From PHAA01 sp964457945 (GTDB lineage: Bacteria > Bacillota > Syntrophomonadia > Syntrophomonadales > Syntrophomonadaceae), in contig CAYWFX010000002.1 in NCBI GenBank assembly GCA_964457945.1, positions 124,001 to 188,000 of the forward strand: a stretch of 64,000 nucleotides of DNA, given 5' to 3'. This document shows positions 17,233 to 25,656 of this stretch, one piece after another; positions within the stretch are counted from its first letter, which is position 1; the number at the start of each line of letters is the position of its first letter. Made by a program: the position numbers and the translations under genes. The notes beneath the pieces were generated by a model. It had not been told where the DNA came from and did not search any database. It was given only the letters and a program-made list of their open reading frames with translations.

Positions 17233-18438
17233 ATGTTTGACATCAGGAGCCTGGCCAAGTTTGGCACCGCCAAGAGATATACTACCGATGAAATATTCTT
17301 CAATGAAGGAGATCCGGGACACGAATTATTTATCCTGCTCAAAGGGCGGGTGGCAGTTTATTTAAACTCTATCGATGGTTCTCAATTTAAGGTGGCCGAA
17401 CTGGAGCCAGGGGCTTTCTTCGGCGAGATGTCCCTACTGGAGCTTATGCCCCGCAGTGCGACAATTATCGCCCTGGAAGAATCAATCGTAATTACCGTAG
17501 ATCAGAACAACTTTGTGGAACTAATATCTAATCAGCCTGAACTAATTTTCCGTATTATGAAGGGCATGAGCAGTCGCATGCGGCAGCTTAATGAAGAGAT
17601 AGCAGGACTTAAACCGGGAGATGAAGATGAACCCACCGCAGATGAATCTACCCCGGCTGCTTCGGCACCAGTTTCTATCGCTCAAGCCGCAATAATCCCT
17701 GAAGCGGCCAAAAAGCAATATACATTGACCGCATCTAAAGGTGATGAGACCTATACCTTTGATAAAGATACCATCTGTCCGGTCTGTGAAAAACCTTTCA
17801 ATGTGAAAATGGTACGCTCTTCCAAACTTCGTTTAAAAGCAAGTGAGCCGGATCTGCGGCAGGTTTTTGTAGACTTCGAACCAGTCTGGTATATGGCCTA
17901 CGTCTGTCCCAATTGCTATTATGCCAATTTCAACTATGAATTTAAACAGGTCAGCCAAGAAATTAAAGGAATGGTTATTAAAGAAAGCGAGAAGTTGAAA
18001 CAGGAATTTAAAATCAGCTTTTCCAATCCCCGTAAACTGAATGAGGTACTTAACTCTATTTACCTCGTATTACGCATATTATATCTGGCTAGAAAGCCTG
18101 ATTTATCCAAGATAGCTAAGGTCTGGCTGCGTTTGTCCTGGCTTTACGCAGATGCCAACGATCAAGAAATGTACCGCATAGCTACTGAAAAAGCTTTGGA
18201 AGCCTTCAAGGAAACCTATTTTAACAGCAGTCGCAATACCTCACCAGATCAAGAGCAACGCCTGGCACTCTTATTGGGCGAGCTCAGCATGCGTATTGAT
18301 CTGTTGGAGGAAGCGGCAAAATTCTTCCGCAGTGCAATTTTGCGCAGAGGCGGTAACGCCAATATAAACCGCCAGGCTGAAGACCGGATTCAAGAACTAA
18401 AGGCCGTTATTCTGGCCCAGGAGGCGGCCGCAGAATAA
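17233..18438 (+). CDS. Cyclic-nucleotide-binding domain protein with DUF2225
   Basis: 401 residues from the ATG at 17233 behind GGGGAGGGAC; an upstream in-frame TTG overlaps this site. Residues 1-130 form a cNMP-binding beta-roll (YTTDEIFFNEGDPGHELFILLKGRVAVY, LEPGAFFGEMSLLE.MPRSATIIALE). No Crp helix-turn-helix follows; instead an Ala/Pro-rich linker leads to a DUF2225 zinc-ribbon-like part (CPVCEKPF... CPNCYYANF) and a TPR-like helical C-terminus. Likely a cytoplasmic signalling adaptor rather than a DNA-binding regulator. Ligand unknown. Confidence 0.88.
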   Translation: MFDIRSLAKFGTAKRYTTDEIFFNEGDPGHELFILLKGRVAVYLNSIDGSQFKVAELEPGAFFGEMSLLELMPRSATIIALEESIVITVDQNNFVELISNQPELIFRIMKGMSSRMRQLNEEIAGLKPGDEDEPTADESTPAASAPVSIAQAAIIPEAAKKQYTLTASKGDETYTFDKDTICPVCEKPFNVKMVRSSKLRLKASEPDLRQVFVDFEPVWYMAYVCPNCYYANFNYEFKQVSQEIKGMVIKESEKLKQEFKISFSNPRKLNEVLNSIYLVLRILYLARKPDLSKIAKVWLRLSWLYADANDQEMYRIATEKALEAFKETYFNSSRNTSPDQEQRLALLLGELSMRIDLLEEAAKFFRSAILRRGGNANINRQAEDRIQELKAVILAQEAAAE

Positions 18439-18450
18439 GTCCCGGAAAAG

Positions 18451-18491
18451 AAAAAAGTGGTCAGAGACATATAAGCCTCGACCACTTTTTT
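18451..18491. terminator. Bidirectional intrinsic terminator
   Basis: AAAAAAGTGGTC pairs with GACCACTTTTTT around an 18-nt centre. It serves the + strand cNMP/DUF2225 gene and the minus-strand DUF1540 gene, which end on either side of it. Confidence 0.88.
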
Positions 18492-18498
18492 AGTCTTT

Positions 18499-18666
18499 TT
18501 AGCTACGTATTTTGTAGCTGGAGCACAGGGTTTCATCCTCAGGTACGCCGTTGTTCATGTGGCCACAAGGAGTGACCTTGATGGAGCTTAGAGTGCATAA
18601 TTTGGATTGGTCAAAATGTTGACAACTACTTACATCACAGTTAATAGTTTGCTGTCCCTTTTTCAT
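18499..18666 (-). CDS. DUF1540 small cysteine-rich protein
   Basis: 55 residues with Cys at positions 10, 15, 24, 34 and 48 (INCDVSSCQHF, KLCTL, TPCGH, ETLCSSY), the DUF1540 pattern. AGGAGG is 7 bp before the ATG. Role unknown; the family is typical of spore-forming Firmicutes and probably binds metal. It is divergent from leuS and convergent with the cNMP/DUF2225 gene. Confidence 0.85.
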   Translation of the reverse strand: MKKGQQTINCDVSSCQHFDQSKLCTLSSIKVTPCGHMNNGVPEDETLCSSYKIRS

Positions 18667-18779
18667 TTCATACCTCCTGTTCTATTTACTCAGTTATTAA
18701 TTTGCACACATTTCACTTTATTATTCTCCCTGCCCGCTGGTAAATAGCAACTTACCGAGCTTATTATTATCATAATTTG

Positions 18780-18808
18780 TTGACTTTAACAGGTAATTAT
18801 CTTATAAT
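18780..18808 (+). promoter_or_regulatory. Sigma-A promoter of the leuS leader
   Basis: TTGACT at 18780-18785 and TATAAT at 18803-18808 with an optimal 17-bp spacer. Transcription should begin near 18815, just before the T-box leader. Confidence 0.8.
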
Positions 18809-18989
18809 TGCTATTGTTAATTGAATAATAAACAAGCAATGAACCGGAGTAGTAGACAATCCCTTGGACAGAGAGCCGCTATATGGTGTAAGGCGGCAAA
18901 TACATTGTCGAACTCGCCGGGGAGTATCACAGGTGATTAAAGTAGCCTGTGGCGGATTATCCGTTAAAAATTTCGAGTGGACAGATCGT

Positions 18990-19065
18990 GGGGCTATGGC
19001 GAAGTTGGGATCGCGCTTGAATGGCATTCAAGAGGCCGTGGGTTCGAGTCCCACTAGCTCCACCA
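18990..19065 (+). tRNA. tRNA-Ala (anticodon GGC) embedded in the T-box leader
   Basis: 76 nt with standard numbering. The acceptor stem GGGGCTA/TAGCTCC includes the G3-U70 pair that identifies alanine tRNA. D-stem GCGA/TCGC, anticodon stem CTTGA/TCAAG with loop ATGGCAT (anticodon GGC at 19023-19025), T-arm GTGGG/CCCAC with TTCGAGT. Invariant T8, A14, G18, G19, T33, T54, T55, C56, A58 and C61 are present; discriminator A73 and CCA are encoded. The two preceding bases GT can pair with A73-C74, extending the acceptor helix to 9 bp. No promoter of its own is visible, so it is likely made from the leuS promoter, upstream of the terminator. Confidence 0.9.
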
Positions 19066-19104
19066 TTTTAAGATTTGTCAATAAGGGTGGTACCGCGGGA
19101 AAAC

Positions 19105-19142
19105 AACTCTCGTCCCTATCAGGGGATGAGAGTTTTATTTTT
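19105..19142 (+). terminator. T-box regulated terminator before leuS
   Basis: AACTCTCGTCCC pairs with GGGGATGAGAGTT around TATCA, followed by TTATTTTTTTT. It competes with the antiterminator that holds the T-box sequence. The leuS ribosome site AGGAGGAGG lies just downstream. Confidence 0.92.
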
Positions 19143-19172
19143 TTCTGAACTAAAAACAGGAGGAGGCTATTT

Positions 19173-21650
19173 ATGGAGAGCAGCTATAATTTCAAATCGA
19201 TAGAGCCGAAATGGCAAAAGCATTGGGAGGATAATAACTTTTTCCGGGTTAATGAAGAGCCAGGCAGACCCAAGTATTACGACTTGGAAATGTTCCCCTA
19301 TCCCTCTGGCAACCTGCACATGGGCCATGTTCGCAATTACGCCATCGGTGATGTTATAGCCCGATTCAAGAAAATGAACGGCTATAATGTTCTGCATCCA
19401 ATGGGCTGGGATTCCTTTGGCTTACCCGCTGAGAATGCAGCTATTAAACATGGGCACCATCCTGCCGAATGGACCTACGCTAACATCGAGAATATGAAGG
19501 TTCAGCTGAAGACTCTGGGAATCAGTTACGATTGGGATCGCGAACTGGCTACCTGCAAACCTGATTATTACAAATTTACTCAGTGGATGTTTCTGAAACT
19601 TTATGAAAATGGGCTGGCCTATAAGAAAAGTGCCGCTGTAAACTGGTGTCCTTCCTGTCAGACCGTCCTAGCCAATGAACAAGTAGTGGAAGGCTCTTGT
19701 GAACGCTGCGAAACCACAGTAACTAAGAAGCAGCTGGCCCAGTGGTTTTTTAAAATAACCGATTATGCCCAACGCCTCCTGGATGATCTGGTAACCCTGC
19801 CCGGCTGGCCGGAAAAGGTTAAGACCATGCAGAAAAACTGGATCGGACGAAGCGAGGGCTGTCAATTTGACCTACAGATCGTCGGCAGTGATGAAATTCT
19901 CACCGTCTTTACTACCCGCGCAGATACGGTATTCGGCGTAACTTATATGGTACTGGCACCCGAACACCCCCTGGTAGAAAAGATATCCCGAGGTACTTCA
20001 CACGAAGCCGAAGTACGGGAATTTACCCATAGGATGCAATTTCTCAGCGATCTTGACCGTACATCAACAGATGCAGAAAAAGAAGGTGTTTTCACCGGTG
20101 CTTACGCGGTAAATCCTATGAATGGTGAAAATATCCCGATCTGGATTGCCAATTATGTGCTTATAGATTATGGAACCGGCGCCATTATGGCGGTTCCTGC
20201 CCATGATGAGCGCGACTTTGAATTTGCTCGTAAATATGACTTGCCGATTAAGGTAGTTATACAGTCGGAAGACTCTCCGACGGACGGAGCCCAAATGAAT
20301 GAAGCTTTCACCGGTGATGGTTTGATGGTTAACTCCCTGGAATATAGTGGCCTGAGTGTAAGCGAAGGTCAAAAACAAATTGTCGCTTATATGGAATCCG
20401 CTGGCTTTGGTAAAGGAACTATTAACTTTCGTTTGCGGGATTGGCTCATTTCCCGCCAACGTTATTGGGGAGCTCCTATCCCCATGGTCTATTGCGAAGA
20501 ATGTGGATTGATTCCAGTACCGGAAGATCAGTTGCCGGTGCTGCTGCCTGAAGATGTAGAATTTAAACCTTCTGGAGAATCACCGCTGAATTATGTGGAA
20601 TCTTTTTATAAGACCACCTGTCCCAACTGTGGCAAGCCAGCTCGCCGGGAAACCGATACCATGGATACATTCGTATGCTCCTCCTGGTATTTTGGCCGAT
20701 TTTGCGACCCCCATAACAGCGACCTGCCCTTCAGCAAAGAGGCCGTTGATTATTGGATGCCGGTAGATCAGTATATCGGCGGGGTAGAACATGCTATCCT
20801 GCATCTTATGTATGCTCGATTTTTCACTAAATTCTTAAATGATATTAACATGTTGTCATGTAATGAACCCTTCACTAACCTTTTGACTCAAGGCATGGTT
20901 TTGAAAGACGGTTCCAAAATGTCTAAGTCCAAAGGCAATGTGGTCAGTCCTGAAGAGATTATAAATACTTACGGGGCTGACACTGCTCGGCTTTTCATCC
21001 TGTTTGCCTCCCCTCCCGAAAGAGATTTGGAATGGAGCGATCAGGGAGTGGAAGGTTCGTATCGATTCCTCAACCGAGTATGGCGGCTGGTAACCGACTG
21101 TGCGGAAGATATTGATGCAGTTAATATACCTGAGCTTTTTAGCGAACTAGAGGCTCCGGCTCGTAAACTGCGCTTTAAAACCCATGCCACTATCAAAAAA
21201 GTAAGCGATGATATTCAAGATCGTTTCAATTTCAATACTGCTATCAGCGCCATTATGGAACTTAGTAATATGATGTATCAATACCGGGATCAGGAAGAGC
21301 AGGATCTACAGGTTCTAAAAGAAGCCATAAATACCCTAATCATCCTGCTAAGCCCCTTTGCACCTCATCTCTGTGAAGAAATGTGGCATGTATGCGGCCA
21401 TACAGACAGTATTTGTCAACAAAGCTGGCCCCAATACGATGAAGCCGCTCTGGTACAGGATGAAGTAGAGATAGCAATTCAGGTTAGCGGTAAGGTTAGA
21501 GAACGCATTACCGTCCCTACCGGCATTTCTAAGGAAGCACTTGAAGAGATGGCCCTAGCTGTGCCGAAAATTCAGGATCTGATTAATGGCAAGAAAATTA
21601 TTAAAATCATCGTTGTCCCTGGAAAATTAGTTAATATCGTAGCACAATAG
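19173..21650 (+). CDS. leuS: Leucyl-tRNA synthetase
   Basis: 825 residues, the usual bacterial length. The class I HIGH motif reads HMGH at 49-52; a zinc-like CPSCQTVLANEQVVEGSCERC insert follows near 150; the editing CP1 domain contains FTTRADTVFGVTYMVLAPEHPLV and AIMAVPAHDERDF; a second Cys cluster is near 480; KMSKSKGN is near 582. The anticodon-binding domain and the small C-terminal tRNA-recognition domain end the protein. It charges tRNA-Leu. Regulation is by the upstream T-box with a Leu specifier. AGGAGGAGG precedes the ATG. Confidence 0.98.
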   Translation: MESSYNFKSIEPKWQKHWEDNNFFRVNEEPGRPKYYDLEMFPYPSGNLHMGHVRNYAIGDVIARFKKMNGYNVLHPMGWDSFGLPAENAAIKHGHHPAEWTYANIENMKVQLKTLGISYDWDRELATCKPDYYKFTQWMFLKLYENGLAYKKSAAVNWCPSCQTVLANEQVVEGSCERCETTVTKKQLAQWFFKITDYAQRLLDDLVTLPGWPEKVKTMQKNWIGRSEGCQFDLQIVGSDEILTVFTTRADTVFGVTYMVLAPEHPLVEKISRGTSHEAEVREFTHRMQFLSDLDRTSTDAEKEGVFTGAYAVNPMNGENIPIWIANYVLIDYGTGAIMAVPAHDERDFEFARKYDLPIKVVIQSEDSPTDGAQMNEAFTGDGLMVNSLEYSGLSVSEGQKQIVAYMESAGFGKGTINFRLRDWLISRQRYWGAPIPMVYCEECGLIPVPEDQLPVLLPEDVEFKPSGESPLNYVESFYKTTCPNCGKPARRETDTMDTFVCSSWYFGRFCDPHNSDLPFSKEAVDYWMPVDQYIGGVEHAILHLMYARFFTKFLNDINMLSCNEPFTNLLTQGMVLKDGSKMSKSKGNVVSPEEIINTYGADTARLFILFASPPERDLEWSDQGVEGSYRFLNRVWRLVTDCAEDIDAVNIPELFSELEAPARKLRFKTHATIKKVSDDIQDRFNFNTAISAIMELSNMMYQYRDQEEQDLQVLKEAINTLIILLSPFAPHLCEEMWHVCGHTDSICQQSWPQYDEAALVQDEVEIAIQVSGKVRERITVPTGISKEALEEMALAVPKIQDLINGKKIIKIIVVPGKLVNIVAQ

Positions 21651-21665
21651 AAGGGAACATTTAAG

Positions 21666-21761
21666 ATGAGCTGCTATGTTTTTGAAAAACCGGGGATGGG
21701 CTGTGGTTACGTTGGAGGGAGAAAAAGCTCTTTACTCCTGCCTCCCCACTTGACTAGATAA
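21666..21761 (+). CDS. Possible small protein, 31 aa
   Basis: ATG at 21666 with GAAGGGA upstream, 15 bp after leuS and before the shared terminator, so it would be cotranscribed. The 31-codon product (starting MSCYVFEKPGMGCGYVGGRK) has two cysteines and no known family. It may simply be leuS 3' sequence. Confidence 0.25.
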   Translation: MSCYVFEKPGMGCGYVGGRKSSLLLPPHLTR

Positions 21762-21773
21762 AGTTAAAGGAAT

Positions 21774-21814
21774 TTCAGAAAGAAACCGGGCGAGATGCCC
21801 GGTTTCTTTCTGAA
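21774..21814. terminator. Bidirectional terminator between leuS and nirJ1
   Basis: An 18-bp perfect stem: TTCAGAAAGAAACCGGGC pairs with its reverse complement around GAGAT. The A/T-rich outer parts give U tracts on both strands, fitting the convergent leuS and nirJ1 genes. Confidence 0.9.
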
Positions 21815-21926
21815 AATGATGATTTCGTCCCTGTCGTAAACAAATTCCGGGCTTATTACAGCGGAGGAATTATTGATAATTGGGAAAAAACTCAGCATAA
21901 AGAACGTCTTCTTGCTTCCAGAGAAA

Positions 21927-23105
21927 CTAATTCTTTATTCCGATTTCTTCGTCAGTAAGATAGCATGCAGGGTCAGACTCCCAGAAATCTCCAGTTATCG
22001 CTTCAGCCCTGGTCCGGAAATTGCCATTACATATATCCACATACTTGCAGACAGCACATCTGCCTTTCAGCAAGTTTTTTCGATCTTTCAAACCTGCCAG
22101 TATGGGATTACTAATGTCTGTCCAGATGTCCCCGAATTTTCGTTCGCGTACATTACCAAAGGTATGATGTTGGGTAAATTGATCAGGATGAACAAACCCT
22201 TGTGGGTCGACCTCTCCAAAAGCAATCCCCGAGCGGTTTCCTCTATTGAGTGAGATAAGTTCTTTTATTCTTTCAGCATGTTCTGGATTTTCCCCAATGG
22301 TCTTCAGGTAGAGGTATGCTCCGTCGCAGTGGTTATCTACCGTAAGAATTTCTTTGGGTATGCCGCGTTGTTCAAAATCCTGTGCCCGGCGGATAATAGT
22401 ATCCATCGCCTGCCGCGATTGCTCATTCGTAACATCTTCATCGATCATTTGGTTACCCCGGCCAGAATAAACTAAATGGTAAAAACAAACGCGATCAATA
22501 TTTTTAGCCTCAATAAAATCAAAAATATTGTCTAACTCTTGCAGATTGTGATGGTTAATGGTAAACCTTAGACCTACTCTTTGGCCTACGGCTACGCAGT
22601 TCTGAATCCCTTCCATAGCTGCTTGAAAGGCACCTTTTTTACCCCGGAATATATCGTTTATCTCACGCAATCCATCCAATGATATGCCTACATAACCTAC
22701 GCCTATCTCTTTGATGCGCTGTGCGACTGCTGGCGTAATCAATGTTCCGTTGGTTGATAATGTAGGACGAATACCCCTGGCTGCGGCATAGGATGCCAGT
22801 TCAAAGAAGTCTGGACGCATAAGGGGTTCCCCACCGGAAAATAAGAGGACTGGAACCCGGAATTCAACCAAATCATCGATAAATTTCTTGGCCTCAGCCG
22901 TCGTCAATTCGTCTTTATATTTTTGCGCGTCTGAATCCATATAGCAATGACGGCAACGAAGATTACATGTCCTGGTGGAATTCCATACGACAACCGGACC
23001 AGCACCGCTGGTTACACCATGGATTGCTCCCCGGGAATCTTGACTGTAGCGCAATGAGTCGCCAAAGTATTCAGTCTCAAATAAAAGCTTGGTAACACTT
23101 ATCAT
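21927..23105 (-). CDS. nirJ1: Radical SAM/SPASM protein, NirJ1-like (heme/tetrapyrrole maturation)
   Basis: 392 residues. The N-terminus ISVTKLLFETEYFGDSLRYS and the motif NSTRTCNLRCRHCYMDSD (CxxxCxxC for the SAM [4Fe-4S] cluster) match the NirJ1 type. GISLDGLREINDIFRGKKGAF follows, with a C-terminal SPASM-like cluster CAVCKYVDICNG and a late Cys. Relatives (AhbC, NirJ) remove propionate chains from iron-coproporphyrin or siroheme precursors. No other heme genes are in the window, so the precise substrate is inferred. It lies between rsfS and leuS, an uncommon insert in this conserved cluster. Confidence 0.85.
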   Translation of the reverse strand: MISVTKLLFETEYFGDSLRYSQDSRGAIHGVTSGAGPVVVWNSTRTCNLRCRHCYMDSDAQKYKDELTTAEAKKFIDDLVEFRVPVLLFSGGEPLMRPDFFELASYAAARGIRPTLSTNGTLITPAVAQRIKEIGVGYVGISLDGLREINDIFRGKKGAFQAAMEGIQNCVAVGQRVGLRFTINHHNLQELDNIFDFIEAKNIDRVCFYHLVYSGRGNQMIDEDVTNEQSRQAMDTIIRRAQDFEQRGIPKEILTVDNHCDGAYLYLKTIGENPEHAERIKELISLNRGNRSGIAFGEVDPQGFVHPDQFTQHHTFGNVRERKFGDIWTDISNPILAGLKDRKNLLKGRCAVCKYVDICNGNFRTRAEAITGDFWESDPACYLTDEEIGIKN

Positions 23106-23154
23106 TCTAATTTATCCCCTCCGCGCCTTGATAGAAACAGAACTTACTTAACGG

Positions 23155-23508
23155 CTATACCTGATTATCCACGGCCACTTTGCGAGCATCAGCCCAGAGG
23201 TTCTCCAGCTTATAGTAATCTCTTTCTTCCTGACGGAATACATGGAAGATGGTGGAACCATAATCCAAGACTATCCATTTGCCTTCCTGATGACCCTCCT
23301 TGCGCAACACCTTAACTCCCAGTTCCTCTAATAGGTTTTCCACATTTTCTGCAATGCTGCGGATTTGCACTATGTTCCGACCACTGCAAATTACAAAATA
23401 ATCCGCTATAATCGTTTGCTCGTTTACATTCATTATAACCAGGTCGATGGCCTGTTCTTCCAAGGCTGCATCAGCAATTATTTGAACCAGCTTGTCTTCT
23501 TTGATCAA
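23155..23508 (-). CDS. rsfS: Ribosome silencing factor RsfS
   Basis: 117 residues, family length. It shows IDLVIMNVNEQTIIADYFVICSGRNIVQIRSIAENVE and the hallmark GxWIVLDYGSTIFHVFRQEERDYYKLENLW. It binds ribosomal protein L14 and blocks subunit joining when nutrients are low. Third gene after nadD and yqeK; the 94-bp gap to yqeK carries no visible terminator, so cotranscription is likely. Confidence 0.96.
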   Translation of the reverse strand: MIKEDKLVQIIADAALEEQAIDLVIMNVNEQTIIADYFVICSGRNIVQIRSIAENVENLLEELGVKVLRKEGHQEGKWIVLDYGSTIFHVFRQEERDYYKLENLWADARKVAVDNQV

Positions 23509-23602
23509 AAAAAGAACCCTCCTACGTTTATTTAATATTTAATTTAGATCACTTACCCCTTATTATACCATGCCACACCTAGCAATCATTTATAAAACCT
23601 TT

Positions 23603-24178
23603 TTAATCGACCACTTTGCGTAAAAAAATATTTCTTACCGTAACCGTGCGGGGATGCAGGATCTTCTGGAAATCCAGGCAGTACCTAATGGTAGACTCCA
23701 AGCCTAGCAGCATTGCCCCATCCAGGTTGCAGCGAGATAATTGGCGCAATCGCTCAAGGTCAGGATAAGCATTGCGATCGGGTTCTATCATATCTGCCAG
23801 GAATATAATCTTATCTAGTATGCTCATATTCAAGGAACCTAATGTGTGTGCCCTCACTGCCTCCAATACTTCGCTATCCTTTATCCCCAGTTCCTTTTCC
23901 AGAAGCAAGGCTCCTACCGGAGCATGCAAAAGATCCGGTGCCTGGCGTTCAACTTCATTATCTATGAGCCCATTATCCTCGGCTACGAGCAGTAACTCGT
24001 CCGCAGTTAGATCTTTAGCATAATCGTGTAAAATCCCTACCAAGAATGCTTTCTCGCTGTCAACCCCGAAAGATACTGCCATTTCTGCAGCAAGCTGTGC
24101 TACATTCAGACTGTGTTGAAATCGATGTTCAGACAGCCGGCCCTTAACTATTTGGATAGCATCCGTGGCCTCAATCAT
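23603..24178 (-). CDS. yqeK: YqeK HD-domain Ap4A hydrolase
   Basis: 191 residues from the ATG at 24178, which overlaps the end of nadD by 8 bp and has AGAGGAAATT upstream. HD-domain metal ligands are visible in LSEHRFQHSLNVAQLA, VGILHDYAKDL and the later H of LLHAPVGALLL and AVRAHTLGS. Members hydrolyse Ap4A symmetrically to ADP. Conserved neighbour of nadD and rsfS, with translational coupling to nadD. Confidence 0.94.
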   Translation of the reverse strand: MIEATDAIQIVKGRLSEHRFQHSLNVAQLAAEMAVSFGVDSEKAFLVGILHDYAKDLTADELLLVAEDNGLIDNEVERQAPDLLHAPVGALLLEKELGIKDSEVLEAVRAHTLGSLNMSILDKIIFLADMIEPDRNAYPDLERLRQLSRCNLDGAMLLGLESTIRYCLDFQKILHPRTVTVRNIFLRKVVD

Positions 24179-24803
24179 TAGCAATTTCCTCTTCCCTATA
24201 TAAATCATTCTTCAAAATATACTCCTCAATCGCCGGTGGCAGCAAATATTTTATGGTCTGCCCTTGGGCTACCCGTTGTCTGATGTCACTGGAAGATATA
24301 AAAAGCTCAGGAATCGGAACCAGCAGAATCTTTTCCCATATCACGTCAGGTATTTCACAAAAATGTTCTTCCTCATGGCTCAGCTGGTATCCAGGTCTAG
24401 TGACTACAATAAAATTACACAGGGTCGCCAGACGTTCAACATCCTTCCAGGTATTTATCAGTAACAAAGCATCAACACCTATGATAAAAAATATTTTCGC
24501 CCCGGGATATTCTTGCTGGTAGCTGGCAATTGTATCTACCGTATAGGAAAGCCCTTTCCTTTCCAGTTCAAGCGCAGATACCTCAAAGTCGGGGTTATCC
24601 TTTACAGCTATCTTCACCATTTCGAATCGGTGTTGACTGTCTAGAACCTCATCCAAGTCTTTATGAGGAGGGCGAGCGGCAGGAACAAAAAGAACCCGAT
24701 CCAGATGGAAGGCATCGCGGGCGCATTCCGCCGCTACAATATGCCCGTAATGAATCGGATTAAAGGTCCCCCCTAGAATACCTAAAGATTTTAATTGCTG
24801 CAT
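24171..24803 (-). CDS. nadD: Nicotinate-nucleotide adenylyltransferase
   Basis: 210 residues from the ATG at 24803 behind AAGGTGATCTTA; an upstream in-frame TTG overlaps this site. The nucleotidyltransferase signature GGTFNPIHYGHIV is near the start, with SYTVDTI, FIIGVDALLLINTWKDVE and the C-terminal ISSSDIRQRVAQGQ motif. It makes deamido-NAD from nicotinate mononucleotide and ATP in NAD synthesis. First gene of nadD-yqeK-rsfS. In many Firmicutes proA lies directly upstream; here 34 kb of other DNA intervenes. Confidence 0.97.
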   Translation of the reverse strand: MQQLKSLGILGGTFNPIHYGHIVAAECARDAFHLDRVLFVPAARPPHKDLDEVLDSQHRFEMVKIAVKDNPDFEVSALELERKGLSYTVDTIASYQQEYPGAKIFFIIGVDALLLINTWKDVERLATLCNFIVVTRPGYQLSHEEEHFCEIPDVIWEKILLVPIPELFISSSDIRQRVAQGQTIKYLLPPAIEEYILKNDLYREEEIAND

Positions 24804-24935
24804 TAAGATCACCTTGTTCAATAATTTAACCGATCACACATCGAGAACTGACTTATCGGTGTTTTATACTGTACTCTCGTTACTGCAAGTTTTTGTCTTA
24901 CTACTCCCAAACAAACCGCAGCCCATTTCTGTACT

Positions 24936-25391
24936 TTATATGTCTTCCTTACTGGCTAACCGACGTTGGAAAAGCACAAAAACAGGTAAAGGAATAATGA
25001 TCCAGCCCAAGCTCTTGATTAGACTGTTTTTAGCTCTACTTATTTGCCTTTCCTTTTCTCCTGCTGCCATGGTTTGATATCTTGCCATTAATTCATCTGC
25101 AGAAAGTTTTTGGAGATCAATGTTTTCCTTGTTCAATTCAGATTTCACATTGCCCTGCTTAAATTCTTCAAAAGTTTGATAGTATGGAGCTGGTGCAATG
25201 ATGTCGGTAACCGCCATAAAAGCAGCCACACTTCCTCCAATGCTCATCATTAAGGTTGCAAACAAGACCAAATAGACATAAACTTTTTTCATCTTATCTT
25301 CTCCTTCTTGCTTAGTCTCACTTTTCATTCCTGCCATAATTAAAGCCACAACTGCCAAAACAGCTACCAGTATTATTATTAAAGAAACCAT
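24936..25391 (-). CDS. Membrane protein of unknown function
   Basis: 151 residues with three hydrophobic segments: 1-21, about 36-64 and 125-141. The loop between the second and third is hydrophilic, with FEEFKQGNVKSELNKENIDL. I do not recognise a family. GGGGAAAAAG is upstream of the ATG. It stands alone between nadD and hicB. Confidence 0.6.
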   Translation of the reverse strand: MVSLIIILVAVLAVVALIMAGMKSETKQEGEDKMKKVYVYLVLFATLMMSIGGSVAAFMAVTDIIAPAPYYQTFEEFKQGNVKSELNKENIDLQKLSADELMARYQTMAAGEKERQISRAKNSLIKSLGWIIIPLPVFVLFQRRLASKEDI

Positions 25392-25656
25392 ATCATCTTT
25401 TTCCCCTATTCCTCAAAAAATACAAATTACACTGCTTCCCGCCCAAGTATTATAGTATTGCGATTTAGCAAAGATATTATCAACCTGCTAGTCAATAAAT
25501 ATTCAATTCGATTATTATATCATTTATTATTACCAACTTAATATGCAAATCGCCGACAAAGATTTAAGACCGTTAGTGTTTCATGCCACTTAATTCATTC
25601 AGCAAATGTCCCAATCAAAAGTGTAAATCTATAGATAAAGATAATTTTTAAAATTT

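Larger units (their letters stand above)
18841..19142 (+). ncRNA. T-box riboswitch (leuS leader), interrupted by a tRNA
   Basis: Stem I is clear: CCGG (18844-18847) with CCGG (18917-18920), AGTAGTA opposite GAACTC, GACAAT with ATTGTC, an AGAGA bulge, and GCCGC/GCGGC closing a GGTG loop. The specifier triplet is CTC (Leu) at 18913-18915. The T-box AGGGTGGTACCGCGG is at 19084-19098, with the antiterminator UGGU, followed by the terminator. Uncharged tRNA-Leu should permit readthrough into leuS. Oddity: the Stem III position, GACAGAT (18980-18986) pairing with ATTTGTC (19073-19079), encloses a complete tRNA-Ala. Confidence 0.92.

Noticed and set aside
18990..19065. T-box effector mimic of tRNA-Leu
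   Set aside because: The anticodon is GGC, the variable loop is short and G3-U70 is present, so it is alanine, not leucine, which has a long variable arm.
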